Shown piece after piece: positions 18,237 through 27,515 of a stretch of DNA of 64,000 nucleotides; the first letter of the stretch is position 1; every line of letters begins with the position of its first letter. A model generated the notes under the pieces. That model was not told the origin of the DNA and did no database searches. It was given only the letters and a program-made list of their open reading frames with translations. The position numbers and the translations under genes were made by a program. The stretch covers positions 1-64,000 of the forward strand of contig JAACJQ010000091.1 of the NCBI GenBank assembly GCA_016879935.1. The letters run 5' to 3'. The DNA is from Archangiaceae bacterium. Lineage in GTDB: Bacteria; Myxococcota; Myxococcia; Myxococcales; Myxococcaceae.

Positions 18237-19692
18237 GGCGCACCTCCTCGTCGGTCAGCACGGTCGCAGCATGAAGTGGCGCGAGCGTTGGTTGTGCCGT
18301 CGAGCGCGTCTCTTCGAAGAAGCCGCGCAGCAGGTTGGCGGCGACGAGGCTGCGATAGCCCGCGCTCCCGCGGTGGTCGGACATCGGGGTGAAGTCGGAG
18401 CCGATCGCCTTCGCGGCAGCCTCGACCGACACCTCGCTCCAGCTCTGACCGACCAGCAACTGCTCGGCGGCGGTGGCGCGCTTCGGCGTGGCGGCCATGC
18501 CTCCGAAGGCGAGCCGCGCGGTGGTGACGACGTTCTTCGCGTCGACCTCGACGAGCAGGCCCGCAGACACGGCGCTGATGTCGAGCTCGCGACGCTTGCT
18601 CACCTTGTACGCGGCAGCCTTCGTCGTCTTCGGAAGCGCTGGCACCTCGATGGCCGCGAGAATCTCCTTCGGCTGGAGCGCCGTCTTTCGGTAGCTGACG
18701 AAGAACAGCTCGAGCGGAACCCGGCGTTCACCCTGACGCGAGCGCAGCACGGCCGTCGCGCCGAGCGCGATCAACACGGGCGGCAGGTCGCCGATGGGAG
18801 ACGCGGTGCACAGATTTCCACCGATGGTGCCGCGGTGTTTGATCTGCCGCGCCGCGAAGTAGCGAACCATGCGGTGCACCGGCGGCAGGTGCGTCGCTGA
18901 CCAGGCCTCGAGCTCCGAGATGGTGACGGCGCTGCCGAGCACGTGGGTCGAGCCGGTGGTGATGGCGTGCAGCTCCTTCACGCCCTCGAGCGAGACGAGC
19001 TTCGGCGGAAGCTGGAAGCGCTTGGTGATCTCGAGCGACAGGTCGGTTCCACCGACGACGAAGCGGGCATCGGGGTGGGCGTCGAGCGCGTCCCAGAGCT
19101 CCGTGAGCGACGTCGGCGTGATGAAGACGCTGCCAGGCGCCTCGTGACGAAATGACATCGAGGCCGGCGCCGAGGTTGGGAGCGCCGCAGTGAACCGGTC
19201 ATTCGGACACGTGCCCGCGACCTCGGTGGCTGCGTCACGAATCGGCCGGTAGCCCGTGCAGCGACAGAGATTTCCGCACAGCTGATCATCGAGCTGCCAC
19301 GGCTGCTTCAGGTCATCGCGATACGTCGCCTCGAACATCGACATCACGATGCCGGGCGTGCAGTAGCCGCACTGACTGCCGAGCGCCTTCGCCATCGCGA
19401 CCTGCGCGGGGTGGTACTCGTCACCCTTCAGCGCCTCGACGGTGACGACGTGTTTGCCCTGCACCATCGGCATGAGGACGAGACACGAATTGATGGCGCG
19501 GTACTCGGGCTTCCCGTCGGCGCCGAGTTCGACGATCGCCACGGAGCACGCTCCGCAGTCGCCTTCAGCGCAGCCCTCTTTCGTTCCGGTGAGGCCTCGG
19601 GTGTCTCGCAGGTACCGCAGCAGCGTCGTGGTGGGCGCGAGGTTCGACTCTTCGACCCATCGACCGTTCAAGTTGAAGCGCAAGGTGTGCAT
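18229..19692 (-). CDS. xdhA: Xanthine dehydrogenase, FeS- and FAD-binding subunit
   Basis: The 487-residue protein starts with a plant-type [2Fe-2S] domain (GCAEGDCGACSV and NSCLV). It continues with the second, alpha-helical cluster domain (QCGYCTPGIVMS and CGNLCRCTGYRPI). A FAD-binding domain follows, with VVGGTDLSLE and TIGGNLCTASPIGD. It passes electrons from the Mo centre to FAD and then NAD. The gene lies 39 bases downstream of the ATP-grasp gene on the same strand and overlaps xdhB, so the pair is an operon that may include the two genes upstream. Confidence 0.92.
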   Translation of the reverse strand: MHTLRFNLNGRWVEESNLAPTTTLLRYLRDTRGLTGTKEGCAEGDCGACSVAIVELGADGKPEYRAINSCLVLMPMVQGKHVVTVEALKGDEYHPAQVAMAKALGSQCGYCTPGIVMSMFEATYRDDLKQPWQLDDQLCGNLCRCTGYRPIRDAATEVAGTCPNDRFTAALPTSAPASMSFRHEAPGSVFITPTSLTELWDALDAHPDARFVVGGTDLSLEITKRFQLPPKLVSLEGVKELHAITTGSTHVLGSAVTISELEAWSATHLPPVHRMVRYFAARQIKHRGTIGGNLCTASPIGDLPPVLIALGATAVLRSRQGERRVPLELFFVSYRKTALQPKEILAAIEVPALPKTTKAAAYKVSKRRELDISAVSAGLLVEVDAKNVVTTARLAFGGMAATPKRATAAEQLLVGQSWSEVSVEAAAKAIGSDFTPMSDHRGSAGYRSLVAANLLRGFFEETRSTAQPTLAPLHAATVLTDEEVRHG

Positions 19693-19731
19693 GCCGGCGC
19701 ACAGATTGGCGCAGCACGGCCCGCGGAGCCA

Positions 19732-20829
19732 TCACGCCGTCTCGGCTTGACGCAGCGCCTCGCGAATCTGCCATTCCCACACGTCGAGGCCGTCGAGCGT
19801 CAGGTTCGGCAACAGGTCGCCAAAGGCATTCGCCTCGAGCACCCGATGGCCCACGAAGTCGGTCTCGAACATGAGGTCGATGCCGACGTGCAGCGAGCGG
19901 TAGAGCTTCGCGACCCTTCGGCACGTCTCCATCGCGGCTTCCCACGCAGCGGGCGAGACCCGGGCCTTCAACGCCTGCAGGTCTCCGCGGAAACCACCCA
20001 GGTGAAGGTTGGTGATGGGCAAGACGTTCTGGCGCACGACGATGAAGCGGGGTTCCTGCGCGATGCAGAGCACCCGCAAGTCGAAGAACGCGTCGCCGAG
20101 CCGCGCCTTGGGAATGCCACGCTCGACCTGCGCACCCTGCGAAAGAATGAAGCGCAGCGCACGGTCGATGTCGGCCGGCTTCTTCAGGTGCCGCACCTTG
20201 AGGTTGTTGAACCACCGCGGCGCGTCCCACTCGAGTGAGGTGCGCACCAGCGGTCCGTCGGCTTCGAACGCGACGTGCGCGAGACAACTCGCCGACGAGC
20301 CGCTCGACAGCTTCACGAACGCCTCGTCCCAGCCGAGCTCGCGCACGCGCTCCAGCAACGCGTCTGGCTCGGTGGGCACGTCGTCCATGAACTCGGGAAC
20401 GGGAAGGCCCTCAGCGTGGTAGCGGCGCGAGGTTCGGCGTTTGTCGAAGAGCTCGTCGATCTCCTCGGGCACCGCGAGCACACGCCATGGGGGATGCTGA
20501 GCGAACGTCGTCGACAGCTCGCGGAGCACGGCCCGGAAGCCCTCGTGCGCCTTCGCGGGCTCGAGTACTTCACCGCGCCGGTCCTTCACGGTGAGCGCCC
20601 TCGCGTACCCACCACGGCGCCACAGCTGCTGCTGCACCGCGAAGTTCTCTCCGAACGAATCGACCCGCACGAGCGCGGGCTCGTCACCGAAGGGAAGCTC
20701 GCCGCTCGAGAGGTAGTCGAGCCACGACACGACGCGCGCCTCGGGCAGGCCCTGCTTCGTGAGCGCCTGCTGAAACAGCGTGACGCGCCGGTTCTCGGGG
20801 TTGCCCAGAATGAGGAAGCGACGGCTCAT
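19732..20829 (-). CDS. STM4014-like ATP-grasp protein
   Basis: From ATG 20829 the protein has 365 residues and begins MSRRFLILGNPENRR, the start recognised in STM4014-type proteins. An ATP-grasp-like C-terminal half is suggested by AFVKLSSGSSASC, RFIVVRQNVLP and LYRSLHVGIDLMFETDFVGHR, where basic and acidic residues of ATP/Mg binding would sit. The open frame extends to 21114, but that part lacks coding character and lies inside the WGR gene, so the ATG overlapping its stop (ATGA) was chosen. STM4014-like genes usually occur in clusters with radical-SAM and LRR genes of unknown purpose. The assignment rests on remembered family sequence, not a search. Confidence 0.7.
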   Translation of the reverse strand: MSRRFLILGNPENRRVTLFQQALTKQGLPEARVVSWLDYLSSGELPFGDEPALVRVDSFGENFAVQQQLWRRGGYARALTVKDRRGEVLEPAKAHEGFRAVLRELSTTFAQHPPWRVLAVPEEIDELFDKRRTSRRYHAEGLPVPEFMDDVPTEPDALLERVRELGWDEAFVKLSSGSSASCLAHVAFEADGPLVRTSLEWDAPRWFNNLKVRHLKKPADIDRALRFILSQGAQVERGIPKARLGDAFFDLRVLCIAQEPRFIVVRQNVLPITNLHLGGFRGDLQALKARVSPAAWEAAMETCRRVAKLYRSLHVGIDLMFETDFVGHRVLEANAFGDLLPNLTLDGLDVWEWQIREALRQAETA

Positions 20830-22157
20830 TCGGCGATGGTGGTGTAGCGGTACGGCTCGTCGCCATCGAAGTCGTCGGGCGTCTTCTGTTCTCCGAGCTC
20901 GACGTTCTTCAGCGCCTGCTTGATGGCCGCGATGTGCGCCTCCTCGAAGTAGTTGTCGTCGAGGATGAACTTCTTGAGGTGCTCGAAGCTCGAGGCGTAC
21001 TTCACGATCGCCTCGGCGCCCTTCTTCCAGAGCACGCCCATCGACAGGTCGAGCACCTCGAGCTGCTGCACGATCGACGACTTCGCCACCGCCTCGATGA
21101 GGTCCTCTTCCCACTCGCTGTTCTTGAGCCCGAGCACCTTCAGGTTCGGCAGACCCTTGCCGGCGAGCAGGCCCTTGAGCGACGCCATCGTGCAGTTGTT
21201 GCCGTAGTTGTCGCTGCCGAACATGAGCTCGAGGTGCGTGAGCGCGGGCAGCTTCGCTGCACCAATCTCCTTCGGCGCCGCCTCGTCGAGGCCACCCGAG
21301 TAGATGATGAGCGTCTCGAGCGCGGGCGCCTCGATGGGTGCGAGCTTGATGGGCGCTCCGCCGTCGCTGCCGCTCGAGCCACGGAGCTTGAGCACCTTCA
21401 GGTTCGGAGCCGCCTGCCAGATGCCGTGAATGTCACCCACGCGCCGCCACGACTCCTGGTCCATGTGCTCGGAGGGAGAACTCATGTCGAGCGTCTCGAG
21501 CAGCGGGAGCGGACCAGCCGAGGCGATGGCCGTGGCGAGATCTTCCATGTGCCACTCGGTGTCCTCGTGGGGCGGCAGACCGAGGTCGAGGCTGCGCACG
21601 AAATGGCCGGCCGGGTGTTTGAGCACGCGCTCGAGCACCACGTGCATCGGAGACTCCTCGTTCGGCTCCATCGGTTCGAGCGAGAACGAATCGATGACGC
21701 CGTGTCTCCACTGCAGCTCGGCTCCTTCGGCGTCGGCGAGGAGCGCAGCTCTCGTGTCAGCCTGCTTCTTCGAATCGGGGCTTCCTCGCGCGGCGGCGCC
21801 GATGACCTCACCCCACGGCTCGCCCTGCTCGAGCAGCCAGTCGGCGTAGACCTGCCACGACTTCGTGTCGTCGGGCGACTGGCGCAGCGTCGCGAGCAGC
21901 GCGTCGTTGTCGGGCACCTTCGACGTCAGCGGTCTCGCCGCCGCGTCATCGGAGCCCACCAGCCGGTAACCCTTCTTCTCCTTCTCGGCGACGAGCTTGT
22001 CGTGCGCCTTGCGCGCTTCGGCAGCGCTCTCGAAGTCCTGCGTCTTCTCCTGGCCATCGGTGCCGATGCGGCCCCAGCGCGTGGTGAACGACTCTCCTTC
22101 GAGCTCGATCTCCCAGAACTTCTTCGACGTACCCTCGACGAACTCGTAGCGACGCAT
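20826..22157 (-). CDS. WGR / TIGR02996 / leucine-rich-repeat protein
   Basis: The 443-residue protein shows a WGR-type domain at about residues 1-70 (WEIELEGESFTTRWGRIGTDG). At about 85-125 is a repeat-companion-like segment (SWQVYADWLLEQGEPWGEVI) of the TIGR02996 kind. From about residue 170 come leucine-rich repeats with LETLDMS, LKVLKLRG and LEVLDLS cores. WGR domains occur in PARP-like and stress-related proteins, and the companion domain is typical of LRR families in myxobacteria and planctomycetes. No enzymatic motif was found, so a binding or scaffolding role is likely. It overlaps the ATP-grasp gene by 4 bases. Confidence 0.8.
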   Translation of the reverse strand: MRRYEFVEGTSKKFWEIELEGESFTTRWGRIGTDGQEKTQDFESAAEARKAHDKLVAEKEKKGYRLVGSDDAAARPLTSKVPDNDALLATLRQSPDDTKSWQVYADWLLEQGEPWGEVIGAAARGSPDSKKQADTRAALLADAEGAELQWRHGVIDSFSLEPMEPNEESPMHVVLERVLKHPAGHFVRSLDLGLPPHEDTEWHMEDLATAIASAGPLPLLETLDMSSPSEHMDQESWRRVGDIHGIWQAAPNLKVLKLRGSSGSDGGAPIKLAPIEAPALETLIIYSGGLDEAAPKEIGAAKLPALTHLELMFGSDNYGNNCTMASLKGLLAGKGLPNLKVLGLKNSEWEEDLIEAVAKSSIVQQLEVLDLSMGVLWKKGAEAIVKYASSFEHLKKFILDDNYFEEAHIAAIKQALKNVELGEQKTPDDFDGDEPYRYTTIAE

Positions 22158-22217
22158 GCAGAGGCTCCGGTGGACCAGCGACGAGGGTCGGGACTGTGGA
22201 TCAACCTCGCGCGAGCG

Positions 22218-22868
22218 TCACGGCAACAGTACCGACGGCGTGAGCACCGGCCCCGAGGGCGTCTGCACGAGAGCGCGCACGGACCTGCCGCCGAAGCCGC
22301 TGGTGCTCAGCGGTTGTTGGCGGGTGACGAAGCACTCCTGCGCGGTCTCGCGGAGCATGTCGGAGCCGGCACGCGCGCACTGCAGCGAGCCGAGCGGCAG
22401 CTGCTTGCCCTGTGGATCGACGAGCACGCCGCTGCCGAAGTCTTGCGCGACGATGAGCACGCTCGACGGGCTCTGGGACCACGGCACCAACGCGGGCTGC
22501 TCCGGAGGCTCGGCGACGACGACGTCGGCGGTCTCGATCCTCACGCGATTGCTCTCGATGACGCCGCCATCACGCGCGAGCTGCAGGTAGATCTTCCCGC
22601 GTGGCATCGAGGTGGTGACGACGAGATCGACGCCACCCGGTTTGCTGCCGCCAGTGCCCTGCCACTCGAAGGCCTCGACGGTTCCCTGCGTGCCCAGCAC
22701 GACGGGCCGGGTCGCCATGGGCTCGAGGCCGAAGACGACGAGGTGAAGCTCGGTGCCCGCTCGCTCCGACGAGACCGAGACTGGAAGGAGGAGCGGCGTC
22801 GCGCCGATCTCGACGGGAGCCGCACAGGCACCGAAGACGAGAAGGAGGACCAGTCGCACGGGCTCCAT
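22218..22868 (-). CDS. Putative lipoprotein
   Basis: The 216-residue product begins MEPVRLVLLLVFGACAAP, with a lipobox Cys at about residue 15. The mature part is mainly beta-rich and hydrophilic, with no recognised domain; it includes a Cys pair (LQCARAG and ECFVTR) that could form a disulfide. The gene lies 60 bases downstream of the WGR gene's start and points the same way, and an 81-bp gap to the divergent DNA ligase gene could carry both promoters. The function is unknown. Confidence 0.7.
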   Translation of the reverse strand: MEPVRLVLLLVFGACAAPVEIGATPLLLPVSVSSERAGTELHLVVFGLEPMATRPVVLGTQGTVEAFEWQGTGGSKPGGVDLVVTTSMPRGKIYLQLARDGGVIESNRVRIETADVVVAEPPEQPALVPWSQSPSSVLIVAQDFGSGVLVDPQGKQLPLGSLQCARAGSDMLRETAQECFVTRQQPLSTSGFGGRSVRALVQTPSGPVLTPSVLLP

Positions 22869-22949
22869 CGTGCCACAGGGCACGCGCCTCGGCTTCGAGC
22901 CGAAGGGTCGCGCGAGGTGAATGACGCCTGCTGCGCTAGCGTGCGCGGC

Positions 22950-24590
22950 GTGCGGCGACTCGCGCAGACCCTCGACGCGGTGAAGGCGACGCGCTCGCGG
23001 AAGGAGAAGGTGGCGCTCCTCGCCGCACTGCTGAAGCCACTCGACGACGCCGAACTGATGAGCGCCGCGCGCGTCATCGTCGGAGCCCCGCTCGCCGTGG
23101 GAGACGAACGAACGCTCGGGGTGGGCTGGGCGATTCTGCTCGAGGCGACCTCGGCCGCGTCGGGCAAGAGCGAGCACGACTTGATGGTGGCGACGCGCAC
23201 GGCCGGCGACTTCGGTGAAGGGCTCGAGCCGTTGTGGCCAGTGGGAGCGCAGACCCTGCCGCTGGCGCGCGTGGCGCCGTTCTTCGACGCCGTCGCTGCG
23301 GCCGACAATCGCTCCGACAAGCTGACGGTTCTGCGTGACACCTTCCGGCAGGCGAGCGGCGGTGAGGTGAAGTACCTCGTGAAGGCCCTGCTCGGAGAGC
23401 TGCGCATCGGCGTTCAACGCAGCACCTTCGACGACGCGTTGGCCGAAGCGTTCTCGCTCGACCCCAAAGCCGTTCGTGCCGCTTCGGCGCTCACCCCTGA
23501 CGCAGGCTCGCTCGCGCGGCTGGCCCGCTCGGGAAGACTCGGCGAAGCCTCCATCGAGGTCGGGCGCGTCATCGCCTTCATGCTCGCGACGCCTGCGGAG
23601 TCGGTGAAGGAACCGGTCGACCCCGCGCTCACCGTCGTCGAAGACAAGCTCGACGGCGTGCGCGTGCAGGCCCACGTCACCAAGGAGCGCGTCACCCTCT
23701 TCGCCCGCGGCACTGGCGACGTGACGGCCTCGTTCCCCGAGGTCGTGGCGAAGCTGCGCACGCTCGAGCGCGCGGTGATCATGGACGGCGAGGTGCTGGC
23801 GGTGACGAAGGACGGCGGCCCGCGTCCGTTCCAGGCGTTGCAGGCGAGGTTGGGCCGTGTCGCTCCCGAGGAGTCGGTGCTGCGTGAGACGCCGGTCGCC
23901 TTCGTCGCCTACGACCTGCTCTTCGATGGCGCCCCGCTGCTCGAGCTGCCGTGGAGAGAACGTCGCGCGCGGCTCGAGTCGTTGCCGCTGCAGGTGAACG
24001 CGTTCGCCCCGCTCGACCCCGAGCTGCCGGTGGAGCGACAGCTCGACGAACGCTTCACCGCCGCGCGCGCTCGGGGCCACGAAGGGCTGATGCTCAAGCG
24101 GGTCGACGCTCCATACGAAGCAGGGCGCCGCGGGAGCGCGTGGAGAAAGGTGAAGCGCGCGTTCGCCACCCTCGACGTCGTCATCACGACAGCCGAGTAC
24201 GGGCACGGCAAACGCACGGGCGTCTTGAGCGACTACACCTTCGCGGTCTGGCGCGGCTCGCAGCTCGTCGAGATCGGCAAGGCCTACAGCGGGCTCACCG
24301 ACGCCGAGATCGCGACGCTCACCACGCGGCTGCTCGAGCTGTCGACTGGCCGTGACGGGCGGTACCTGATCATTCCTCCGGCCATCGTCCTGGAGATCGC
24401 CTTCGATGGGCTGCAACCCTCGAAGCGCCACGAGAGCGGCTTTGCGCTCCGTTTTCCCCGCATCGCGCGCCTTCGTGACGACAAGCTGCCGAAAGACGCC
24501 GACCGGCTCGAGACCGTGCGTGCGCTCTTCGAAGCACAGGTCGACTTGGGGCACCGCGAACACGCGCCCCAGCTCGGTCTCTTCGACTGA
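22950..24590 (+). CDS. ATP-dependent DNA ligase
   Basis: The 546-residue enzyme has the nucleotidyltransferase motif EDKLDGVRVQ, with the adenylated Lys at about residue 233, plus MDGEVLA (motif III), the motif IV-like EGLMLK, and WRKVKR (motif V). An OB-fold domain follows (YLIIPPAIVLEIAF). The N-terminal part fits the bacterial ATP-dependent ligases used with an NAD-dependent replicative ligase. It seals DNA nicks through an AMP-lysine intermediate. GTG 22950 was chosen because it gives the typical start MRRLAQTLDAV; GTG 22941 is an alternative. An MBL-fold nuclease-like gene lies about 5 kb away, similar to DNA-ligase-associated exonucleases, but the two are not in one operon. Confidence 0.9.
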   Translation: MRRLAQTLDAVKATRSRKEKVALLAALLKPLDDAELMSAARVIVGAPLAVGDERTLGVGWAILLEATSAASGKSEHDLMVATRTAGDFGEGLEPLWPVGAQTLPLARVAPFFDAVAAADNRSDKLTVLRDTFRQASGGEVKYLVKALLGELRIGVQRSTFDDALAEAFSLDPKAVRAASALTPDAGSLARLARSGRLGEASIEVGRVIAFMLATPAESVKEPVDPALTVVEDKLDGVRVQAHVTKERVTLFARGTGDVTASFPEVVAKLRTLERAVIMDGEVLAVTKDGGPRPFQALQARLGRVAPEESVLRETPVAFVAYDLLFDGAPLLELPWRERRARLESLPLQVNAFAPLDPELPVERQLDERFTAARARGHEGLMLKRVDAPYEAGRRGSAWRKVKRAFATLDVVITTAEYGHGKRTGVLSDYTFAVWRGSQLVEIGKAYSGLTDAEIATLTTRLLELSTGRDGRYLIIPPAIVLEIAFDGLQPSKRHESGFALRFPRIARLRDDKLPKDADRLETVRALFEAQVDLGHREHAPQLGLFD

Positions 24591-24593
24591 CCG

Positions 24594-25259
24594 TCAGGTC
24601 TTCAGGAACGTGTCGAGGATCATGTCGGAGAGCTGATGGCCAATCCACGGGGCCAGCAACGAGCCCGACCTGAAGTACGCCGCCGCCGCGACGACCCCGA
24701 CACCCGCAGTGATGAGTCGGAACGCCATCGGGTACTGCTGGTGTGAGAGCCCGAAGGCGAGGCCCGCCAGAATCGCCGCCGGCCAGAAGTTGCGAAACGC
24801 GACGAGCCCAGCGCCGAACAACAGCGCGCGATAGCCAAGCTCTTCGTAGAAGTTGCTGAACAGGTTGCCGGCCATCTTCCACCCGTTCACGTCGACGCCG
24901 AAGCCGGGCCCTACGAAGAACCAGAGCGACGCGGTGAAGGCGCTCAGGCCCAGTCCCATGCCGATGCCCCAGCGCAGCGACGCGCGCACGTCGGGCCGCT
25001 CGGGCCCCTTCATCAGCCCCGCTCGCACGAACACCAGCAGCAACACCGCCGCGATGAGCGTCTGCGCGCCCTGCCACGAGACGAGGTGACCGACGAAGAG
25101 CTTCGGGCCGGGCGCGAGCGTGTCCTGAAACCCGAAGAACGTTCGCTGCGACCACGGCGAGAGCACGTCGCGGCCGAAGAAGAACGCGGCGAACGAGAAC
25201 AGCAGAACCCCCACGCGCACCGGCCACTTCGGCGCAGGCCCCACGAAGCGCTCGAGCAT
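24594..25259 (-). CDS. CPBP family intramembrane metalloprotease (CAAX-like)
   Basis: The 221-residue protein has several hydrophobic segments and the CPBP/Abi glutamate motif FYEELGYRALLFG (EExxxR). The second signature is LSHQQYP and the last WIGHQLSD, giving the His residues expected at the active site. Such membrane proteases process prenylated or other membrane proteins, and some are linked to bacteriocin immunity. ATG 25259 is favoured; an in-frame start at 25274 adds five residues. The gene converges with the ligase gene with 3 bases between. Confidence 0.85.
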   Translation of the reverse strand: MLERFVGPAPKWPVRVGVLLFSFAAFFFGRDVLSPWSQRTFFGFQDTLAPGPKLFVGHLVSWQGAQTLIAAVLLLVFVRAGLMKGPERPDVRASLRWGIGMGLGLSAFTASLWFFVGPGFGVDVNGWKMAGNLFSNFYEELGYRALLFGAGLVAFRNFWPAAILAGLAFGLSHQQYPMAFRLITAGVGVVAAAAYFRSGSLLAPWIGHQLSDMILDTFLKT

Positions 25260-25346
25260 GCCTCCTCGTACCACGCTCCCCGATGACGCCGGCGGGGCGC
25301 TTCGACGAGTGACAGGACGCGCGGGGGCTCCTAACTTCGCCCCTCC

Positions 25347-27515
25347 GTGGAGAACCTCGGCTCACCCGTCTGGATCGGCCGGTACCGCCTCACCTCGCGC
25401 ATCGCGACCGGTGGCATGGCCGAGGTGTACGTCGGCCGGCACATCGCCGAAGACGGCACGTTCGGGCCGATGGTGGCGGTGAAGAAGCTGCTGCCACACC
25501 TCGTGAAGGACAGCTCCATCGTTCGCATGTTCCTGAACGAGGCGCGCATCACGGCGCAGATCAACCACGACAACGTCGTGCGCATTCACGAGCTCGGGCA
25601 GGTCAGCGGCGAGCCCTTCATCGCGATGGAGCTGCTCGAGGGCCGAACCTTCGCCGACCTGCGTTCGCGCGCCGCCGAAGATGGCAAACGCATGCCGCTG
25701 CCCGTCGCGTTGCGCATTCTGTGTGAGGCCTGCCGCGGCCTGGGCGCAGCGCACGACGCAAAAGACGACGACGGCCAGCCGCTCGCGCTCGTGCACCGCG
25801 ACTTCACGCCCGACAACATTCACGTCGGCGTGAAGGGCGAGGTGAAGGTCATCGACTTCGGCATCGCGAAGACGGCGAACTGGGGCGCCGGCACCGAGCC
25901 CGGCACGCTCAAGGGCAAGTTCTTCTACATGTCGCCCGAGATGATCCTCGCGAAGCCCGTCGACCACCGCGCCGACATCTTCGCGGCGGGCGTCATGCTC
26001 TACGAGCAGATGTGCGGGCGGCGCCCCTTCACCGGCAACAGCGTCGACGAAGTGGTGATGAAGATCGCCGAGGGCAAGCTGCAGCCGCCCTCGCAGTTCG
26101 ACCCGTCACTGCCACGCTCGCTCGAGGCCGTCTGTCTCACCGCGCTCAACCGAAACCCCGACTCACGCTTCCAGTCGATGGGCACCTTCATCGACGCGAT
26201 GGAGATGGTCGGTGGCGAAGCCCAGCTCGCGACGAACGCAGAGGTCGCGGCCTACGTCGGGCAGATGTTCCCCCAGTCGGACAAACGCCGCGAGACGCTC
26301 CGCAAGGCGCGCGAGGCCGACCCGTCGGTGCCGGGCATGAAGCCCGAAGACTTCGGCCGCTCTCCGGCGCACGGCGTCGAGCCTGCCGGCCCTGCGCTGG
26401 GTGAGCACGATCTGCCGCCGACCTCTGCCAGCCCTGCGCGGGTCGCGCAGCAGGCGCCGACGATGCGCGAAGTGCCGGCGTACACCCCGCAGCCGTCGCA
26501 GCCACCCGCGCCGAGCAGTGGCGCGGCCATTCACATTCCGGCACCCGCGGCTGCTCCCGCGAAGGTCGAGACCGACAAGTCAGGCAAGCGCTCCAACCTG
26601 CCCATCATCGGCGCCGTCATCGGCCTCGTGGTGCTCGCGGGTGTCGCGGTCGCGGTGCTGGGCGGCAGCTCGGCCACCGCCGAGGTGCTGCTCACGAAGG
26701 CCGAACAGGCGACGACGCCCGAAGCGAAGGGCAAGGCGTTGCTCGCCGTTGCGTTGGCGCCCGACGTCTCGGAAGCGCAGCTGCAGCAGGTCGGTGAGCT
26801 GCTGGTCGCGAACAAGCAGTGGGCCATCGCCGACGAGGTGGCCGACGGGTGGCTCAAGCGCAGCCCGAAGAACGTCGAGCCGCACCTGCTCAAGGGCCGC
26901 GCCGCGATGAACCTGCGCAAGGGCAAACGCACCGAGACCGAGGTCGCCGAGGCCATCGCCATCGCACCCGACGACGTCAGGCCCGAGGTGCTGATGGCCG
27001 AGCTGCGCGAGATGCAGGGCGACGTGCCCGGCGCGCTCGAGGCGTGGACGAAGGCCGCGAAGAAGAAGACCGGCGACGTGCGCATTCTCTCGCGCCAGGG
27101 ACACTGGCTGTCGCAGTCGGGCCGCCTCGACGAAGCGGCCGACGTGTTGTCGCAGGTGCTCAAGAGGGGCTTTCAGCCCGAAGCCGCTGCCGAGCTGGGC
27201 TTCGTGAAGTTCCGCAAGGAGCAGCCCGACGAGGCGCTGAAGCTGCTCGCCCGTGCCGTGAAGGAGAAGCCCGACCTCATGGAGGCCCACTACTACCGGG
27301 CCGCAGTGCTCTATCAGAAGGGTGACGCGAAGCAGGCGCGCGCGGAGTACCTCGAGGCCGACAAGCTCGCCGGTGACGACTCTCGCCCGCTCGTGGCGCT
27401 GTGTGAGCTCGAGGTGCAGCAGCAGACGACGGCCGAGCTCGACGACGTGAAGAAGCGCCTGAAAGAGCGCTTCCCCGCCGACGCCGACAAGCTCATCGCC
27501 TCGTGCGCGCCATGA
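25347..27515 (+). CDS. Eukaryotic-type Ser/Thr protein kinase with C-terminal TPR-like repeats
   Basis: The 722-residue protein, from GTG 25347, has an N-terminal kinase domain (about 10-285). Seen are the glycine loop IATGGMAEVYVG, the catalytic lysine in VAVKKLL, the loop VHRDFTPDNIHV, DFGIAK and the activation-segment end FYMSPEM. A Pro-rich linker (about 350-410) leads to one membrane segment, PIIGAVIGLVVLAGVAVAVLGG. The C-terminal ~280 residues form helical TPR-like repeats (for example GRLDEAADVLSQVLKRGF). If inserted as predicted, the kinase is cytosolic and the repeats are outside. It overlaps the next gene by 4 bases (ATGA), suggesting one operon. The substrates are unknown. Confidence 0.92.
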   Translation: MENLGSPVWIGRYRLTSRIATGGMAEVYVGRHIAEDGTFGPMVAVKKLLPHLVKDSSIVRMFLNEARITAQINHDNVVRIHELGQVSGEPFIAMELLEGRTFADLRSRAAEDGKRMPLPVALRILCEACRGLGAAHDAKDDDGQPLALVHRDFTPDNIHVGVKGEVKVIDFGIAKTANWGAGTEPGTLKGKFFYMSPEMILAKPVDHRADIFAAGVMLYEQMCGRRPFTGNSVDEVVMKIAEGKLQPPSQFDPSLPRSLEAVCLTALNRNPDSRFQSMGTFIDAMEMVGGEAQLATNAEVAAYVGQMFPQSDKRRETLRKAREADPSVPGMKPEDFGRSPAHGVEPAGPALGEHDLPPTSASPARVAQQAPTMREVPAYTPQPSQPPAPSSGAAIHIPAPAAAPAKVETDKSGKRSNLPIIGAVIGLVVLAGVAVAVLGGSSATAEVLLTKAEQATTPEAKGKALLAVALAPDVSEAQLQQVGELLVANKQWAIADEVADGWLKRSPKNVEPHLLKGRAAMNLRKGKRTETEVAEAIAIAPDDVRPEVLMAELREMQGDVPGALEAWTKAAKKKTGDVRILSRQGHWLSQSGRLDEAADVLSQVLKRGFQPEAAAELGFVKFRKEQPDEALKLLARAVKEKPDLMEAHYYRAAVLYQKGDAKQARAEYLEADKLAGDDSRPLVALCELEVQQQTTAELDDVKKRLKERFPADADKLIASCAP

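Noticed and set aside
15927-19692. CO dehydrogenase instead of xanthine dehydrogenase
   Set aside because: Subunit arrangement and motifs (GGGFGGKETQ, GEPP-type) fit xanthine dehydrogenase and the FeS and FAD parts are fused in one chain.
20934-22949. Long open frame (to 1218 residues) before the DNA ligase
   Set aside because: The part before 22950 is Arg/Leu/Glu-rich shadow sequence antisense to the WGR and lipoprotein genes; only the ligase part has family motifs.
22869-24563. Long minus-strand frame extending the lipoprotein to 781 residues
   Set aside because: It is antisense to the ligase gene, and lipoprotein features begin only at 22868.
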